Shown: positions 8,264 to 16,789, counted from the first letter of the stretch. The stretch: 64,000 nt of DNA from Aldehydirespirator sp965200005 (GCA_965200005.1 OZ241331.1:2046001-2110000); one strand, 5' to 3'. Made by a program: numbers and translations. Notes: generated by a model from the sequence alone, not told the origin.

Positions 8264-10265
8264 TCGCTCGAAGCCCTCGGCGCTGCCGTACGGCTCATGG
8301 CCGTCACCGCTGACGGCTGAATCGTTGGTAACCGGTGCCGCAGGGATCTATGAGGTTGTCTTCGATGTAGCGCGACCGTCGATGTTGTGGTGGGGCGAGA
8401 CCCGACCCACCGAGGGCGGCCGCACCGCAGTGATGTGTCGAGACCTACGAGCCGATGATGCTCGCGAGGTCACGCCGCCGGAAGCGAACGCACGCAGCCG
8501 TGTGCACGAATACGGCGGTGGTGCGTGGTGGCCACACGATGGGTCGCTGCTGTATGTCGAGTACACCGATCAAAGGATCTGGCGGATCGATGAGACCGAT
8601 GGTGAGCCGTACCCGTTAGTGCCGGAACCGCCAACCCCAGGCGCATGGCGCTACAACGACCTTCGCACCACGCCAGATGGACGCTGGTGCATCTGTTTGC
8701 GCGAGCGCCACGACACCGAGGGCGAGCCCGCCAATGAACTAGTGGCAATGGCCACCGACGGTTTGGGTGATGTCTCGCTGCTGTGGTCTGGGTCGGACTT
8801 CGTCATGTCGCCACGTGTCTCGCCTGATGGTTCGATGCTGGCCTGGATCTCCTGGGATCACTCGAACATGCCTTGGGACAGCACCCGCTTACATGTCTGT
8901 CACTTCGCCGACGGTCAACTTGGGGAGCAAGTACTGACGATTGGCTCCGATGACGATTCCAGTCTCTGTGAACCCGACTGGGTACGGGGTCGTGTTGGCG
9001 GTGTTGCTGACAGATCGCCGGAGAATCCCGGCGCCGAGCCGACGCTGCTGGTATGCAGCGATCATGACGGCTGGTGGGGCCTATATGAGGTCGATCTGAA
9101 CAGTGGTGAATTGGTGCCAACTGTGTGTGGAGACTTCGAGGTTGCCACGCCGCCATGGGTTGCTGGCATGCAGCGCTGGGTGGCTGTGGGGGACAACCTG
9201 GCAGCCGCTGTAACAAGGCCGGCGGGTGACGAGTTGTGGTTGAACGGCACTGAAGTTGCGTTGTCAGACACTTCGATTTCGTCGCTAACTCTGGGGGTAG
9301 CACCTGACGGAGACCCAGTGCTTGCCTATGCAGGTGCCGGCTTCGGCCACGAGACCGAAGTAGTTGCCATGCACGTTCAAGTTCCTGAGAAACAGCCGGT
9401 TCGCAATGTGGTGCGACCGGGGCGTGATCTTGGTGTCGATCCCAGCCTGTTCGGAGTTCCCGAGGCGATCACATTCCCGACAGGCGAGGGCAACACAACT
9501 AAAGCTCATGCGCTCTACTACGCCCCAACGAACCCAGGTTTTGAGGGTCAGGCGGACGAACTGCCGCCATTGATGGTGGTCGCTCATGGAGGCCCGACCG
9601 CTGCCGCGGCAAGGCAACTACAACTCGGGATCACTTACTGGACAACGCGGGGCATCGCGGTGGTCGATGTCGACTATCGAGGCTCAACCGGCTACGGCCG
9701 TGACTATCGCAGAGCACTTGATGGCTGCTGGGGGGTCGCCGATGTTGATGATTGTGTTGCGGCTGCCCGCTACCTAGTGGAACGTGGAGACGTAGACCCC
9801 TCCAGGTTGTTGATCCGAGGAGGCAGCGCAGGCGGATTCACAGTCCTTGCCGCATTGGCGTTTCATAACACGTTTGCAGCCGGGGCGAGCCGCTATGGCA
9901 TTGCTGATCTCGAGGCGCTCGCACTCCACACCCACAAGTTTGAATCCCGCTATCTCGATCGTCTCGTGGGCCCGTACCCCGAGGCGAAAGATCTGTACCG
10001 CCAACGGTCACCGATCCACAATCTCGACGGATTCAACGCTCCCATGATCGTGTTGCAGGGAGACGAGGATGCCATCGTCCCACCCGAACAATCCGAGATG
10101 ATCGTTGAAGCGCTAAGTCAACGCAATGTTCCCGTTACCTATGTGCTGTTCGAAGGCGAGCAGCACGGCTTCCGCAAGGCGGAAAACATCGTGCGAGCCC
10201 TAGAGACTGAACTCGCTTTCTTTGGTGAGGTCTGCGGCTTCGTCCCCGCCGACGACTTGAGCTAG
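8253..10265 (+). CDS. S9 family serine peptidase (acylaminoacyl-peptidase/dipeptidyl-peptidase-like)
   Basis: This roughly 670-residue cytosolic peptidase has an N-terminal beta-propeller (about residues 10-400) and a C-terminal alpha/beta-hydrolase domain. The catalytic triad is visible: Ser525 in GGSAGGF, Asp in GDEDAIVPP (about 604-606) and His638 in GEQHGFRK. S9C enzymes cleave short peptides, often removing acylated or dipeptide ends. I chose the GTG at 8253 because the upstream part of the open frame lies inside the aminotransferase gene and does not look like family sequence, while PYGSWPSPLTAESLV follows soon after 8253. The 11-base overlap with the aminotransferase suggests coupling, although no functional link between the two is obvious. 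Confidence 0.88.
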   Translation: MPPSRSKPSALPYGSWPSPLTAESLVTGAAGIYEVVFDVARPSMLWWGETRPTEGGRTAVMCRDLRADDAREVTPPEANARSRVHEYGGGAWWPHDGSLLYVEYTDQRIWRIDETDGEPYPLVPEPPTPGAWRYNDLRTTPDGRWCICLRERHDTEGEPANELVAMATDGLGDVSLLWSGSDFVMSPRVSPDGSMLAWISWDHSNMPWDSTRLHVCHFADGQLGEQVLTIGSDDDSSLCEPDWVRGRVGGVADRSPENPGAEPTLLVCSDHDGWWGLYEVDLNSGELVPTVCGDFEVATPPWVAGMQRWVAVGDNLAAAVTRPAGDELWLNGTEVALSDTSISSLTLGVAPDGDPVLAYAGAGFGHETEVVAMHVQVPEKQPVRNVVRPGRDLGVDPSLFGVPEAITFPTGEGNTTKAHALYYAPTNPGFEGQADELPPLMVVAHGGPTAAAARQLQLGITYWTTRGIAVVDVDYRGSTGYGRDYRRALDGCWGVADVDDCVAAARYLVERGDVDPSRLLIRGGSAGGFTVLAALAFHNTFAAGASRYGIADLEALALHTHKFESRYLDRLVGPYPEAKDLYRQRSPIHNLDGFNAPMIVLQGDEDAIVPPEQSEMIVEALSQRNVPVTYVLFEGEQHGFRKAENIVRALETELAFFGEVCGFVPADDLS

Positions 10266-10278
10266 GAGCTTCAGCCCC

Positions 10279-10710
10279 TCACTTCGAGCCTTCAGCGTCT
10301 CCCTCGGCCGCATCCTCGGGGTCGGGCGCCAACCTGGTCGACGTCTCCGAGGCGTCATCCGTGCCTAGCTTGCCGGTCCCGAGGATCCATGCGCCTGACT
10401 CATCCTGCTCGGAACCCTCCGATTGATCGGACTCATCGGCTGATTGGGCTTCCTGATCTTCGCTAGCTCCGCCGGAGTCGGCTGTCTCCGCACTGCTGTC
10501 GCCAGTGTCTGCCTCAGCAGTGCCACTGCCAGGGTCGGCTGCTTCAACTGGCTTGCCGCTCTGAGCAGCCTTCTCTGCGATTGTTGGCCAGGTCGCTTCG
10601 CTGCTCGACTGCTGGCGTTTGCGAGCAATCATGCGCCCGATTGCTATGACTGCGCCAACCAGGGCACCAATCTTGATGAGGCGTCCAATGCGCTTTATCA
10701 ATCGCGACAT
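10279..10710 (-). CDS. Small membrane-anchored acidic protein of unknown function
   Basis: This is a 143-residue protein with a basic start (MSRLIKRIGRLIKIG), one predicted membrane helix at about residues 12-27, a short RKRQQSSSEATWPTIAEKAA segment, then about 100 residues rich in Glu, Asp, Ser and Gly that should be disordered. The tail probably faces the cytoplasm, since the positive charges flank a short helix. The ATG at 10710 follows a TAGAGT hexamer by six bases and also an AGTGAGG sequence, so it may be leaderless or led. It converges with the S9 peptidase gene. I do not recognise a family and assign no function. Confidence 0.6.
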   Translation of the reverse strand: MSRLIKRIGRLIKIGALVGAVIAIGRMIARKRQQSSSEATWPTIAEKAAQSGKPVEAADPGSGTAEADTGDSSAETADSGGASEDQEAQSADESDQSEGSEQDESGAWILGTGKLGTDDASETSTRLAPDPEDAAEGDAEGSK

Positions 10711-10771
10711 TGCCTCACTCTAGCGATACGTCCGACCTCGCGTTAGAGGCAAAATGCCGCAGGTGCGAGCG

Positions 10772-13069
10772 CTAAAGACGTACTGCAGCGAGTCGATCCA
10801 GGGTCGAGAGGTCGTGAACATGCAGTTCAGACTTCTGGTTGCCGCTGAACGATCCGAAGCCGCGGAAGCCCAGAGTCCATAGGTCGTCACCGATCACGAT
10901 GCTGCGGGAGATCACGCGCAGGTCGTCCTGAGGCCAGCAGAACACCAAAGTCTCGCCACCCGTATCGAGGTTGAGCGCAGCGGCCTCTGTGACAAAGAAG
11001 GAGTCGGCTCTCGAGCATTGGAAGCCAACCATCGACATCGCGTCTCCACCACACGAAAGCACAGACGTATATTCCTCGGCGATCACAAACTCAAGCTCAG
11101 TTGAGAAGTCTGAACTACTTCGCGTAGGCAGATCATCGACAGTGATCTTGCGACAATCAGTGTCCCCGACTCGCTCGTTTGACAGGTAATGATCAACCCG
11201 ACCCACCTCGCTAATGGTGCCGTCGGCAACATTCAACACGACTGCACCAGCCCAGCGATCCGGGCTCCAGATCGCGACCGGGATGACAGCGAGTTCTTCG
11301 GGTGCCCACCACAGGAATGCCCGATGGTCCCAACCAACGTCGTTCCAACCGTCGGGCGCAGACCAAACCGCGACCTCTCGGGGATCGGTCAGGTCGCTCA
11401 CATCAAACAGTGACACCTTTGCGCCGGTCACCCGACCTGTTGGGTCGGCCTCGGATCCGACGCCAAGAACGAGCGAATCGCTAATCGGGTGCAGGTAACT
11501 GGAGAATCCGGGGATCTTTAGTTCGCCCAACACCCTCGGATCTGTCGGGTCAGATAGGTCGATCGTGTAGAAGGGGTCGATCTGGCGGAACGTCACCACG
11601 TAACCGATGTCACCTACAAAGCGCACCGAATACACCCGCTCGCCCTTGCCGATGTCGCCGACATTGCCGACCTCAACAAGGCGGTCGCCGTCGATACTCA
11701 AGACCCGAACCCAACTCTCGGTCTCTTCATTCCAACCGTCGCCGACCGTGGTAACGACCCGCAGGTGCCCGTCGTGCTCCGACAGCGAGAATTGGTTGTG
11801 AATCTCACCCTCCACCTGGCCGGTCGCCTCATAGTTCGCTCGGGGGCCCGACAGGTCGAAGCGATGGATGCTCGTGTGTCGATCACTTACGGCCCGCCGC
11901 CATGCGACCTCATCAGCAAACTCCTCTGCGTCTAGCCAGCGAGTCGTTGCCAAATAGAGCGATCCCGTGGAGGCGTAAACCGTGTCGCCTGGCGCTGTAA
12001 CCGCTGTCGACAGCAGCGTGTCGAGTCCCGCACTTACGGGCACGCTGATCACCGTCGTGACGCCAAAGCCGGAGAACTCACTAGGCACATGAACGGCGTC
12101 ACAGGGCGTGAGGCGCGGTCCATTGGGTCTGTCAGTTCCGGGGCTGAAGTGAGGAAGCCAGTCATCGAGCGTGGAGGCACGCACGGCTGCACGGTTGGCG
12201 TTCTCGGCCACTTCCTCAGCACCGTCGTTCTGGGGATACACGAACGGGAAGTTCATGTGGGGATCAAAGCGCAGCACGACCCGCGCCGTTCCACCGACGA
12301 GACGCGCGCTCAAATATTGACCCTCGACGCTGATTGACTCCGCGATAGTCGGCAGGTTGCCTTCGGTGTCGACCTTCTGGATGATCGTCTTGGAGGCACC
12401 GCTGTTGTTGTCGTAGGACTGAGCGACCAGCAACAAGCTGTCACCGTCGATGAACATCTCGCGCTGCCATCCCTCTGCCACGGCAACTGAGCCGGTCACC
12501 TCCCGGCTAGCGACATCAACTACAACAAGGCGGTTATCGGAGAGGGTGAAGATGCGCCGACCGTCGGTCTTGATGAGGTCAGCTTCGTCGACACCCGCTT
12601 CTTGCACGTTGGTGCCGGAGTAGTCGACACCCTCTTGGAGCGAGGTGTCGGCACCGTCAGCGGTGGCGGTCACCGCTGCAGCCGACTCGGCCATGCCCGA
12701 GTCGTCCATCATCATGTCGTCGCTGGCCATCTCCATTTCTGCGACTTCCCGCAACGGCATCGGGCCCCACCAGCCACCGTCATTGAAACCCCAGGGGCCA
12801 ACCCGCTTGGCGTACTCGTTGCGCAAGTGATCGAGCAAGGCGTCACAGCTGCTAAATCGCACCAGACCCGAGGTCAGCAAGACATCTTCGGAACCAAGGT
12901 CAACGACTTCATCCGGGCTACCCGAGCCCGCACCTACCGTCGCTGAGGATCCCGAGGACTCACCGGCACCTGACACTCCCGGGCCCCTAATGGCCCTCGG
13001 GCTAGTACAAGCGGCCGCAACCAACAGAGCGGCGAGTGCCAGGGTCAAGGTGGTCGAGGTCTTGCGCAT
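10772..13069 (-). CDS. Secreted beta-propeller lipoprotein
   Basis: This 765-residue exported protein starts MRKTSTTLTLALAALLV and reaches a lipobox ending in AAACTSP, so it should be lipidated on the cysteine and anchored outside the membrane. After a Ser/Gly-rich linker it contains TNVQEAGVDEADLIKTDG and RRIFTLSDNRLVVVDV, which match the family of secreted proteins with a C-terminal beta-propeller distantly related to WD40 repeats (COG4880). Repeats continue to the C-terminus (ELHVHDLSTLDRLAAVRL). I chose the ATG at 13069 because it begins a proper signal peptide; the open frame extends 17 codons further without one. Family members lack a defined biochemical role. It lies next to the rearranged patch but appears intact. 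Confidence 0.82.
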   Translation of the reverse strand: MRKTSTTLTLALAALLVAAACTSPRAIRGPGVSGAGESSGSSATVGAGSGSPDEVVDLGSEDVLLTSGLVRFSSCDALLDHLRNEYAKRVGPWGFNDGGWWGPMPLREVAEMEMASDDMMMDDSGMAESAAAVTATADGADTSLQEGVDYSGTNVQEAGVDEADLIKTDGRRIFTLSDNRLVVVDVASREVTGSVAVAEGWQREMFIDGDSLLLVAQSYDNNSGASKTIIQKVDTEGNLPTIAESISVEGQYLSARLVGGTARVVLRFDPHMNFPFVYPQNDGAEEVAENANRAAVRASTLDDWLPHFSPGTDRPNGPRLTPCDAVHVPSEFSGFGVTTVISVPVSAGLDTLLSTAVTAPGDTVYASTGSLYLATTRWLDAEEFADEVAWRRAVSDRHTSIHRFDLSGPRANYEATGQVEGEIHNQFSLSEHDGHLRVVTTVGDGWNEETESWVRVLSIDGDRLVEVGNVGDIGKGERVYSVRFVGDIGYVVTFRQIDPFYTIDLSDPTDPRVLGELKIPGFSSYLHPISDSLVLGVGSEADPTGRVTGAKVSLFDVSDLTDPREVAVWSAPDGWNDVGWDHRAFLWWAPEELAVIPVAIWSPDRWAGAVVLNVADGTISEVGRVDHYLSNERVGDTDCRKITVDDLPTRSSSDFSTELEFVIAEEYTSVLSCGGDAMSMVGFQCSRADSFFVTEAAALNLDTGGETLVFCWPQDDLRVISRSIVIGDDLWTLGFRGFGSFSGNQKSELHVHDLSTLDRLAAVRL

Positions 13070-13279
13070 CAATAACGCCTTTCGCTGTGGGCACGAAGTC
13101 CTGCCATCGCACCTGAACAAAGATTAAGACGCAGCCTCGCGTGTGTTAGTTCCCACCCGCTCTCAGAGTTGTCCGTCCATTGGCCAACTCGCTGGATTGA
13201 GGGCAGCCGTTCATTGACAGGGCCGAGCAATCTCGCCGAGCCCCCGGACGTCACGGTGACCGCGATGCCGCGCTGCGGG
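13070..13279. other. Non-coding stretch at edge of rearranged patch
   Basis: No gene is supported between the propeller lipoprotein start and the end of the GNAT fragment. The strand downstream of the fragment stop continues as an open frame in places but resembles nothing I know. If the patch was inserted into an older gene, remnants of the target could lie here. Confidence 0.4.
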
Positions 13280-13645
13280 TCAGAGAATAGGGAACGCTGA
13301 GGCGGGCAGCACAGTAATGCTTGTGCCGTAATACACAGTGCTTGTGCCGTAATACCAAGCACCGTCAGCAACATGGCCACTGCCGCCTGAAGTGCCGACC
13401 AAGTCTCGAATCGAGTGCTGGCTATGCGCGAAGTCGAAATTCAACCGGATACCGAGGCCCATCGCCACCGGAACATCGCCGTCGAGCGCTACCACACAAC
13501 CCTGTGGGAAGTCCCTTGCAAGCGTCCGCAACTCTTCAGCGTCGTATAGATCTGCTCGATCCGCCGTAGGAAACGACGTGTGTTCTATGTGTTCGAGTGC
13601 TTCTGCCCACTCACGACGGATGGTTGTGTATGTCAACTCAGACAC
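13280..13645 (-). pseudogene. GNAT acetyltransferase, N-terminal fragment
   Basis: The 121-residue frame begins MSELTYTTIRREWAEALEH and has the N-terminal layout of a GNAT N-acetyltransferase, up to the strand that precedes the acetyl-CoA loop (GHVADGAWYYGTS). It then stops at SAFPIL without the pyrophosphate-binding RRRGIG motif, so it cannot be active alone. That missing half occurs at 15262-15600, fused to another gene. The fragment end ITVLPA and the other half's start APAYRRRGIG share the codons around the break. The start GTG at 13645 fits. A 21-base in-frame tandem duplication (13318-13355) lies near the end and repeats the YYGTS segment. It follows the C45 pseudogene on the same strand. 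Confidence 0.7.
13318..13355. repeat. 21-base tandem duplication inside GNAT fragment
   Basis: The 17-base sequence TGCTTGTGCCGTAATAC occurs at 13318-13334 and again at 13339-13355, separated by ACAG, giving a period of 21 bases (seven codons). It stays in frame and duplicates the Tyr-Tyr-Gly-Thr-Ser stretch of the encoded protein, close to the point where the GNAT reading frame is broken. Confidence 0.85.
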
Positions 13646-13742
13646 GCGACTCCAAACATCGTTCTGGAGACTGGCGCCAAACGCTCACGACCGATGGCTG
13701 TGTATGGCTCGCTGCAACCACTCACGAACCGATAGTTGCCCG

Positions 13743-14600
13743 TCAGTTCAGGCGACTGCCCGACGCTGCGTGGAGCGAGAAGTGTTCGAAATCGTTGTCG
13801 GCAGGGATACCCCAACACGCCCAAAAGTCGCGTGTACGGGGTCGCATCAAACACTGCACCGCTCGACTCGACTCGGTGGATGTCAACCGGACGCCGGCAG
13901 ATCGATGTTGGTTCCCGTGTGATCTCCATGAGCCGCTCGACGTCAACCTCACCGTTACTCTCCGCGAGCATCTCGGTGGCTTACTGTCAATCGCTTGCAC
14001 GAGCCTTTGTATGAGTCCACCTCTAGTTCACACTCGAATGGTTCGGTGGTGGGGTCGGTCACATGGTTGGTGTGTACTAACGGCTCGCGGCTCAGTCGTT
14101 GCTTATGCAGCAGCGAGGGCATCGCCTCTACGTTGTAGCCGGCACCACCTGCGTCAAGGATCAGGTAGTTGTGAGCGCCGGCTAGGTCTGCGCGCCGCAA
14201 CACATCTAGAGCCGTGTCTGCGCTGTTGCAAGCGAGCATCTCACGGACCACGAACGACCAGGTAACACCGAAGCGTCCGTCGGTACCTGAGAGGTTGTTG
14301 ATCCCGACGCACACGCCCGCTTCGTTCATGCCGATCTGCCCGAGGCAACCGACGGTCGTAAACACCAACGCCGCAGGGCTGGCGTCAGGATGCAATCGCG
14401 CCAGCACCACATGGTCAGTCGCGGAGTCGTGCATTTCCCACGTCTGACCAACAAAACCAGCACCACCAGCAACGCAATCGGGCACCACAAAAGCAGTGCA
14501 GTCATCTTGATGTGCGGCGCGCTCACGCGCCCGTGCCGTGTCAAGCCGGTTCCCGGGCGTGACGAATTGGACTTCGGTGAGTGTGACAGACGTATGGCAA
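13743..14600 (-). pseudogene. C45-family acyltransferase/autoproteolytic hydrolase, frameshifted and 5'-truncated
   Basis: Three reading frames together spell one protein of the C45 (acyl-CoA:6-aminopenicillanic-acid acyltransferase-like, Ntn hydrolase) family. The first frame carries the nucleophile region DDCTAFVVP, then GQTWEMHDS, GCLGQIGMNEAGV and HTNHVTDP. The second starts near 13971 with MLAESNGEVDVERL and SICRRP. The third carries the C-terminal block DFWACWGIPADNDFEHF. Each switch needs the skipping of one extra base (near 13975 and near 13852). The usual N-terminal region of about 100 residues before the nucleophile is missing; recognisable similarity starts only near 14560-14600, where the toxin-antitoxin cassette begins. 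Such a gene is almost certainly non-functional. Confidence 0.72.
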
Positions 14601-14650
14601 GGCCCTACTAAGGCTGCCCACAGATGGATCATGAGTGGTAACTTGTGGCC

Positions 14651-14896
14651 ATGAGTGGGACACATACGCTTACAATGGGAAATCGGGGTCGGATCGTTGT
14701 TCCAGCAGAAGTGCGCAAGCGTGCGAGGTTACATGAGGGCAAGAAGTTGGTGCTTCTTGAGTCTTCTGAGGGTCTCGTTCTGCTAACTCGCAATCAGCTA
14801 CGGGATCGAGTACGCGAAGACCTCAAGGGTCTGAAACTGGTTGAGGAACTGCTGGCCGAACGCCGACGTGCCGCCGAGCGTGAAGACGCAATATGA
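14651..14896 (+). CDS. AbrB/SpoVT-type antitoxin
   Basis: This 81-residue protein starts MSGTHTLTMGNRGRIVVPAE, a swapped-hairpin AbrB/MazE DNA-binding fold that would bind its own promoter, followed by a charged helical tail (VEELLAERRRAAER) that would wrap the toxin. Its stop overlaps the start of the PIN toxin gene (ATGA), the classic layout of a toxin-antitoxin operon. A GTG at 14645 is an equally possible start. The pair sits between a truncated C45 pseudogene and the fused GNAT half, and so looks inserted. No clear operator palindrome was identified. Confidence 0.85.
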   Translation: MSGTHTLTMGNRGRIVVPAEVRKRARLHEGKKLVLLESSEGLVLLTRNQLRDRVREDLKGLKLVEELLAERRRAAEREDAI

Positions 14897-15261
14897 CGGT
14901 GGTGCTTGACGCCTCTGCGATGCTTGCTTTCCTCCAGGGCGAAAGCGGTGATGCCGAAGTCGCCGCAGCGCTCGTGCAAGGCTCAGCCTGTAGTGCCGTG
15001 AACTGGTCAGAATTGGCCCAAAAGATTCTTGCGTCGGACCGTGACTGGGTCTCAGCCCGTGCACTATTAATGAGCTACGGCTTGCAGATTGAACCCGTCT
15101 CGAAGGATGATGCCGAGAGCGCGGCGCGCAAGTGGAAGCGTGGTGATGGACTGTCGCTTGCCGATCGGTTGTGCCTAGCACTTGGTGAGCGGATCGGTGC
15201 TCGTGTCCTTACGGCTGACAAGGCTTGGGGGCAGTCTGCTTCTATAACTCAGATTCGGTGA
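14893..15261 (+). CDS. vapC: PIN-domain ribonuclease toxin (VapC-like)
   Basis: This 122-residue protein has the acidic residues of a PIN nuclease: Asp6 in VVLDASAML, Glu in VNWSELAQK, Asp in LSLADRLCLAL and Asp in VLTADKAW. VapC toxins cleave tRNA or rRNA when free of antitoxin. It is translationally coupled to the upstream AbrB-type antitoxin. All metal-binding acids are present, so it is probably active. Its last 87 bases overlap, in antisense, the end of the chimeric gene on the other strand, whose C-terminal 30 residues are therefore read from toxin-gene DNA. This shows that the cassette joined the GNAT fragment at about 15262. Confidence 0.9.
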   Translation: MTVVLDASAMLAFLQGESGDAEVAAALVQGSACSAVNWSELAQKILASDRDWVSARALLMSYGLQIEPVSKDDAESAARKWKRGDGLSLADRLCLALGERIGARVLTADKAWGQSASITQIR

Positions 15262-16020
15262 GGGAGCAGGTTCGTGAGCGGAGTAGTGGGGGTTTTTCCA
15301 GACGATTAGTGATGCCCAGTTGTCTACTGCTGGGTCGACTATGTAGTCGGCTATCACGCCGCGGGCCTCGAAACCGTTCGCAATTTGCATAGTGAGGGTC
15401 GGGTCGTACAACTTGCCTGCGGACACTTTCTTCACGTAGCTGTCAGCCGACATTTGCTGCTTGTGCTCGGCGTAACCCGGGATCACACCCCCGGCGACGA
15501 TGCCAGCAAGATTCATGCGGCGGCAGACGTCCTTACGCATGTCATACAAGCGGCGGCCTATGCCGCGACGGCGGTAGGCAGGCGCCACGAAAGCCAAGGT
15601 TAGGAGTGTTCCCCACATCAGAATCGCGAACCCCGCGAACATGTAGATGAAGTGGCGGGATTGCTTTGCGGCGGTCTCTTTGATGAGGCCTCGCAGTTCA
15701 GCGATCTGGCCCTCAAGTTCTTTGAACCGGCCCGCGACTCCTTCGAACCGTCCCTCCATGAGTCCTTGAAGGGTGTCGATCCGAGCGTCGACCTTCACAA
15801 ACCGGGCGTCAACTCTCGCGAAGCCGGTGTCCATCTTGGCTTCAAGGCGCGAGTCACTTGCCACCAGTTTCTGATAGGTAGCTTCCAGATCCTGTTTTGT
15901 AGCCAGATGTTCCCTGCCTGCGGGGAGTACGCACTGCATGAGCGTCTCTGTTGCTTGCTCTCCGATTGGTTCTCGGAGCGTATCCACTATCTCAGACCGG
16001 GCCATTTCGGTGACTGCCAT
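15175..16020 (-). CDS. Chimera: coiled-coil membrane protein fused to GNAT C-terminal half
   Basis: This 281-residue frame starts at the ATG at 16020 with a strong GAGGAGG site upstream. Residues 1-110 (MAVTEMARSEIVDTLREPIG, then heptad-like repeats such as EAKMDTGFARVDARF) form a coiled coil, followed by one membrane helix (HFIYMFAGFAILMWGTLLTL) at about 115-135, an architecture known from small actinobacterial membrane proteins of unknown role. Directly after AFVAP the sequence becomes YRRRGIGRRLYDMRKD and continues as the C-terminal half of a GNAT acetyltransferase to about residue 252. The last 30 residues are read antisense through the toxin gene. The GNAT part lacks its N-terminal strands and is unlikely to be catalytic. 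The coiled-coil portion could still be expressed and inserted in the membrane. Confidence 0.68.
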   Translation of the reverse strand: MAVTEMARSEIVDTLREPIGEQATETLMQCVLPAGREHLATKQDLEATYQKLVASDSRLEAKMDTGFARVDARFVKVDARIDTLQGLMEGRFEGVAGRFKELEGQIAELRGLIKETAAKQSRHFIYMFAGFAILMWGTLLTLAFVAPAYRRRGIGRRLYDMRKDVCRRMNLAGIVAGGVIPGYAEHKQQMSADSYVKKVSAGKLYDPTLTMQIANGFEARGVIADYIVDPAVDNWASLIVWKNPHYSAHEPAPSPNLSYRSRLPPSLVSRKDTSTDPLTKC

Positions 16021-16143
16021 GTCGCCTCCTCTACAGTACTTGCATCTTTGATGCCTGTGAGATGGCGGGAGCATATTGAGGAGTTATGAAACATCACAAC
16101 CACCAATGGAAGTCTCATCGGAAGTCGCGGCTGGGGAGGGCTG

Positions 16144-16737
16144 CTAGCTCACTGCGGGCAACCAACTGAGGCGCTGTTGTTCGTAGGTTGAGATGTCGGT
16201 GATGTGACGCAGCGTTATTCCGATGTCGTCGAGACCTTCAAGGAACCGCTGCTGTATGGAGGCTTCCATCTCAAAAGTTGCATCGAATCCAATTGCAGGC
16301 ACCTCCACGCTGCGACGTTTCACATCCACGGTGATCTCCAGGGTTGGATCATCCTGGACGGCTCGCATGAGTTGTGTCGCCTGCTGCTCGGGAATCTGCG
16401 CAGGCACGAGCCCATTCTTGGTGCAGTTGTTGCGAAAGATGTCGGCGAATCGGGGGCTGATGACGGCGTCGAAGCCGTATTGCTGCAACGCCCACACGGC
16501 GTGTTCACGAGACGAACCGGTACCGAAGTTGGGGCCCGCCACCAGGATCGACGCGGTGGCGTAGCGCTCGTCGTTGAGCACAAAATCCCGGCTGTCTCGC
16601 CATTCGGAGAAGAGGCCCTTCTCGAAGCCGGTGCGCTCTACACGCTTGAGCCAATCCGACGGGATTATCTGATCGGTGTCGACATCGCTGCGATCAAGTG
16701 GCACCGCGGTGCCTGTCACGATGTGGATAGCTCTCAT
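16144..16737 (-). CDS. leuD: 3-isopropylmalate dehydratase small subunit
   Basis: LeuD pairs with LeuC to convert 2-isopropylmalate to 3-isopropylmalate in leucine synthesis. The 197-residue protein has the swivel-domain signatures DVDTDQIIPSDWLKRV near residue 17, GPNFGTGSSREHAVWAL near 67, and FADIFRNNCTKNGLVP near 97. I chose the ATG at 16737 since an AGGAAGG sequence precedes it and the family N-terminus (MRAIHIVTGTAVPLDR) begins there. It lies 52 bases after leuC in the same direction. The length is normal. Confidence 0.94.
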   Translation of the reverse strand: MRAIHIVTGTAVPLDRSDVDTDQIIPSDWLKRVERTGFEKGLFSEWRDSRDFVLNDERYATASILVAGPNFGTGSSREHAVWALQQYGFDAVISPRFADIFRNNCTKNGLVPAQIPEQQATQLMRAVQDDPTLEITVDVKRRSVEVPAIGFDATFEMEASIQQRFLEGLDDIGITLRHITDISTYEQQRLSWLPAVS

Positions 16738-16789
16738 CGGATCCCTTCCTGCTCCGTAACTCTCTTGGGGTAATGGACTACCTGGACCA

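Noticed and set aside
13281..16020. Treating the GNAT/C45 patch as a new defence or mobile island
   Set aside because: No transposase, recombinase, inverted repeats or defence domains are visible apart from the toxin-antitoxin pair. Decay and rearrangement explain it better.
16086..16169. A 27-codon basic frame (MKHHNHQWKSHRKSRLGRAA...) with GAGGAG upstream
   Set aside because: It overlaps the leuD end on the opposite strand and resembles no known small protein. It is possible but unsupported.
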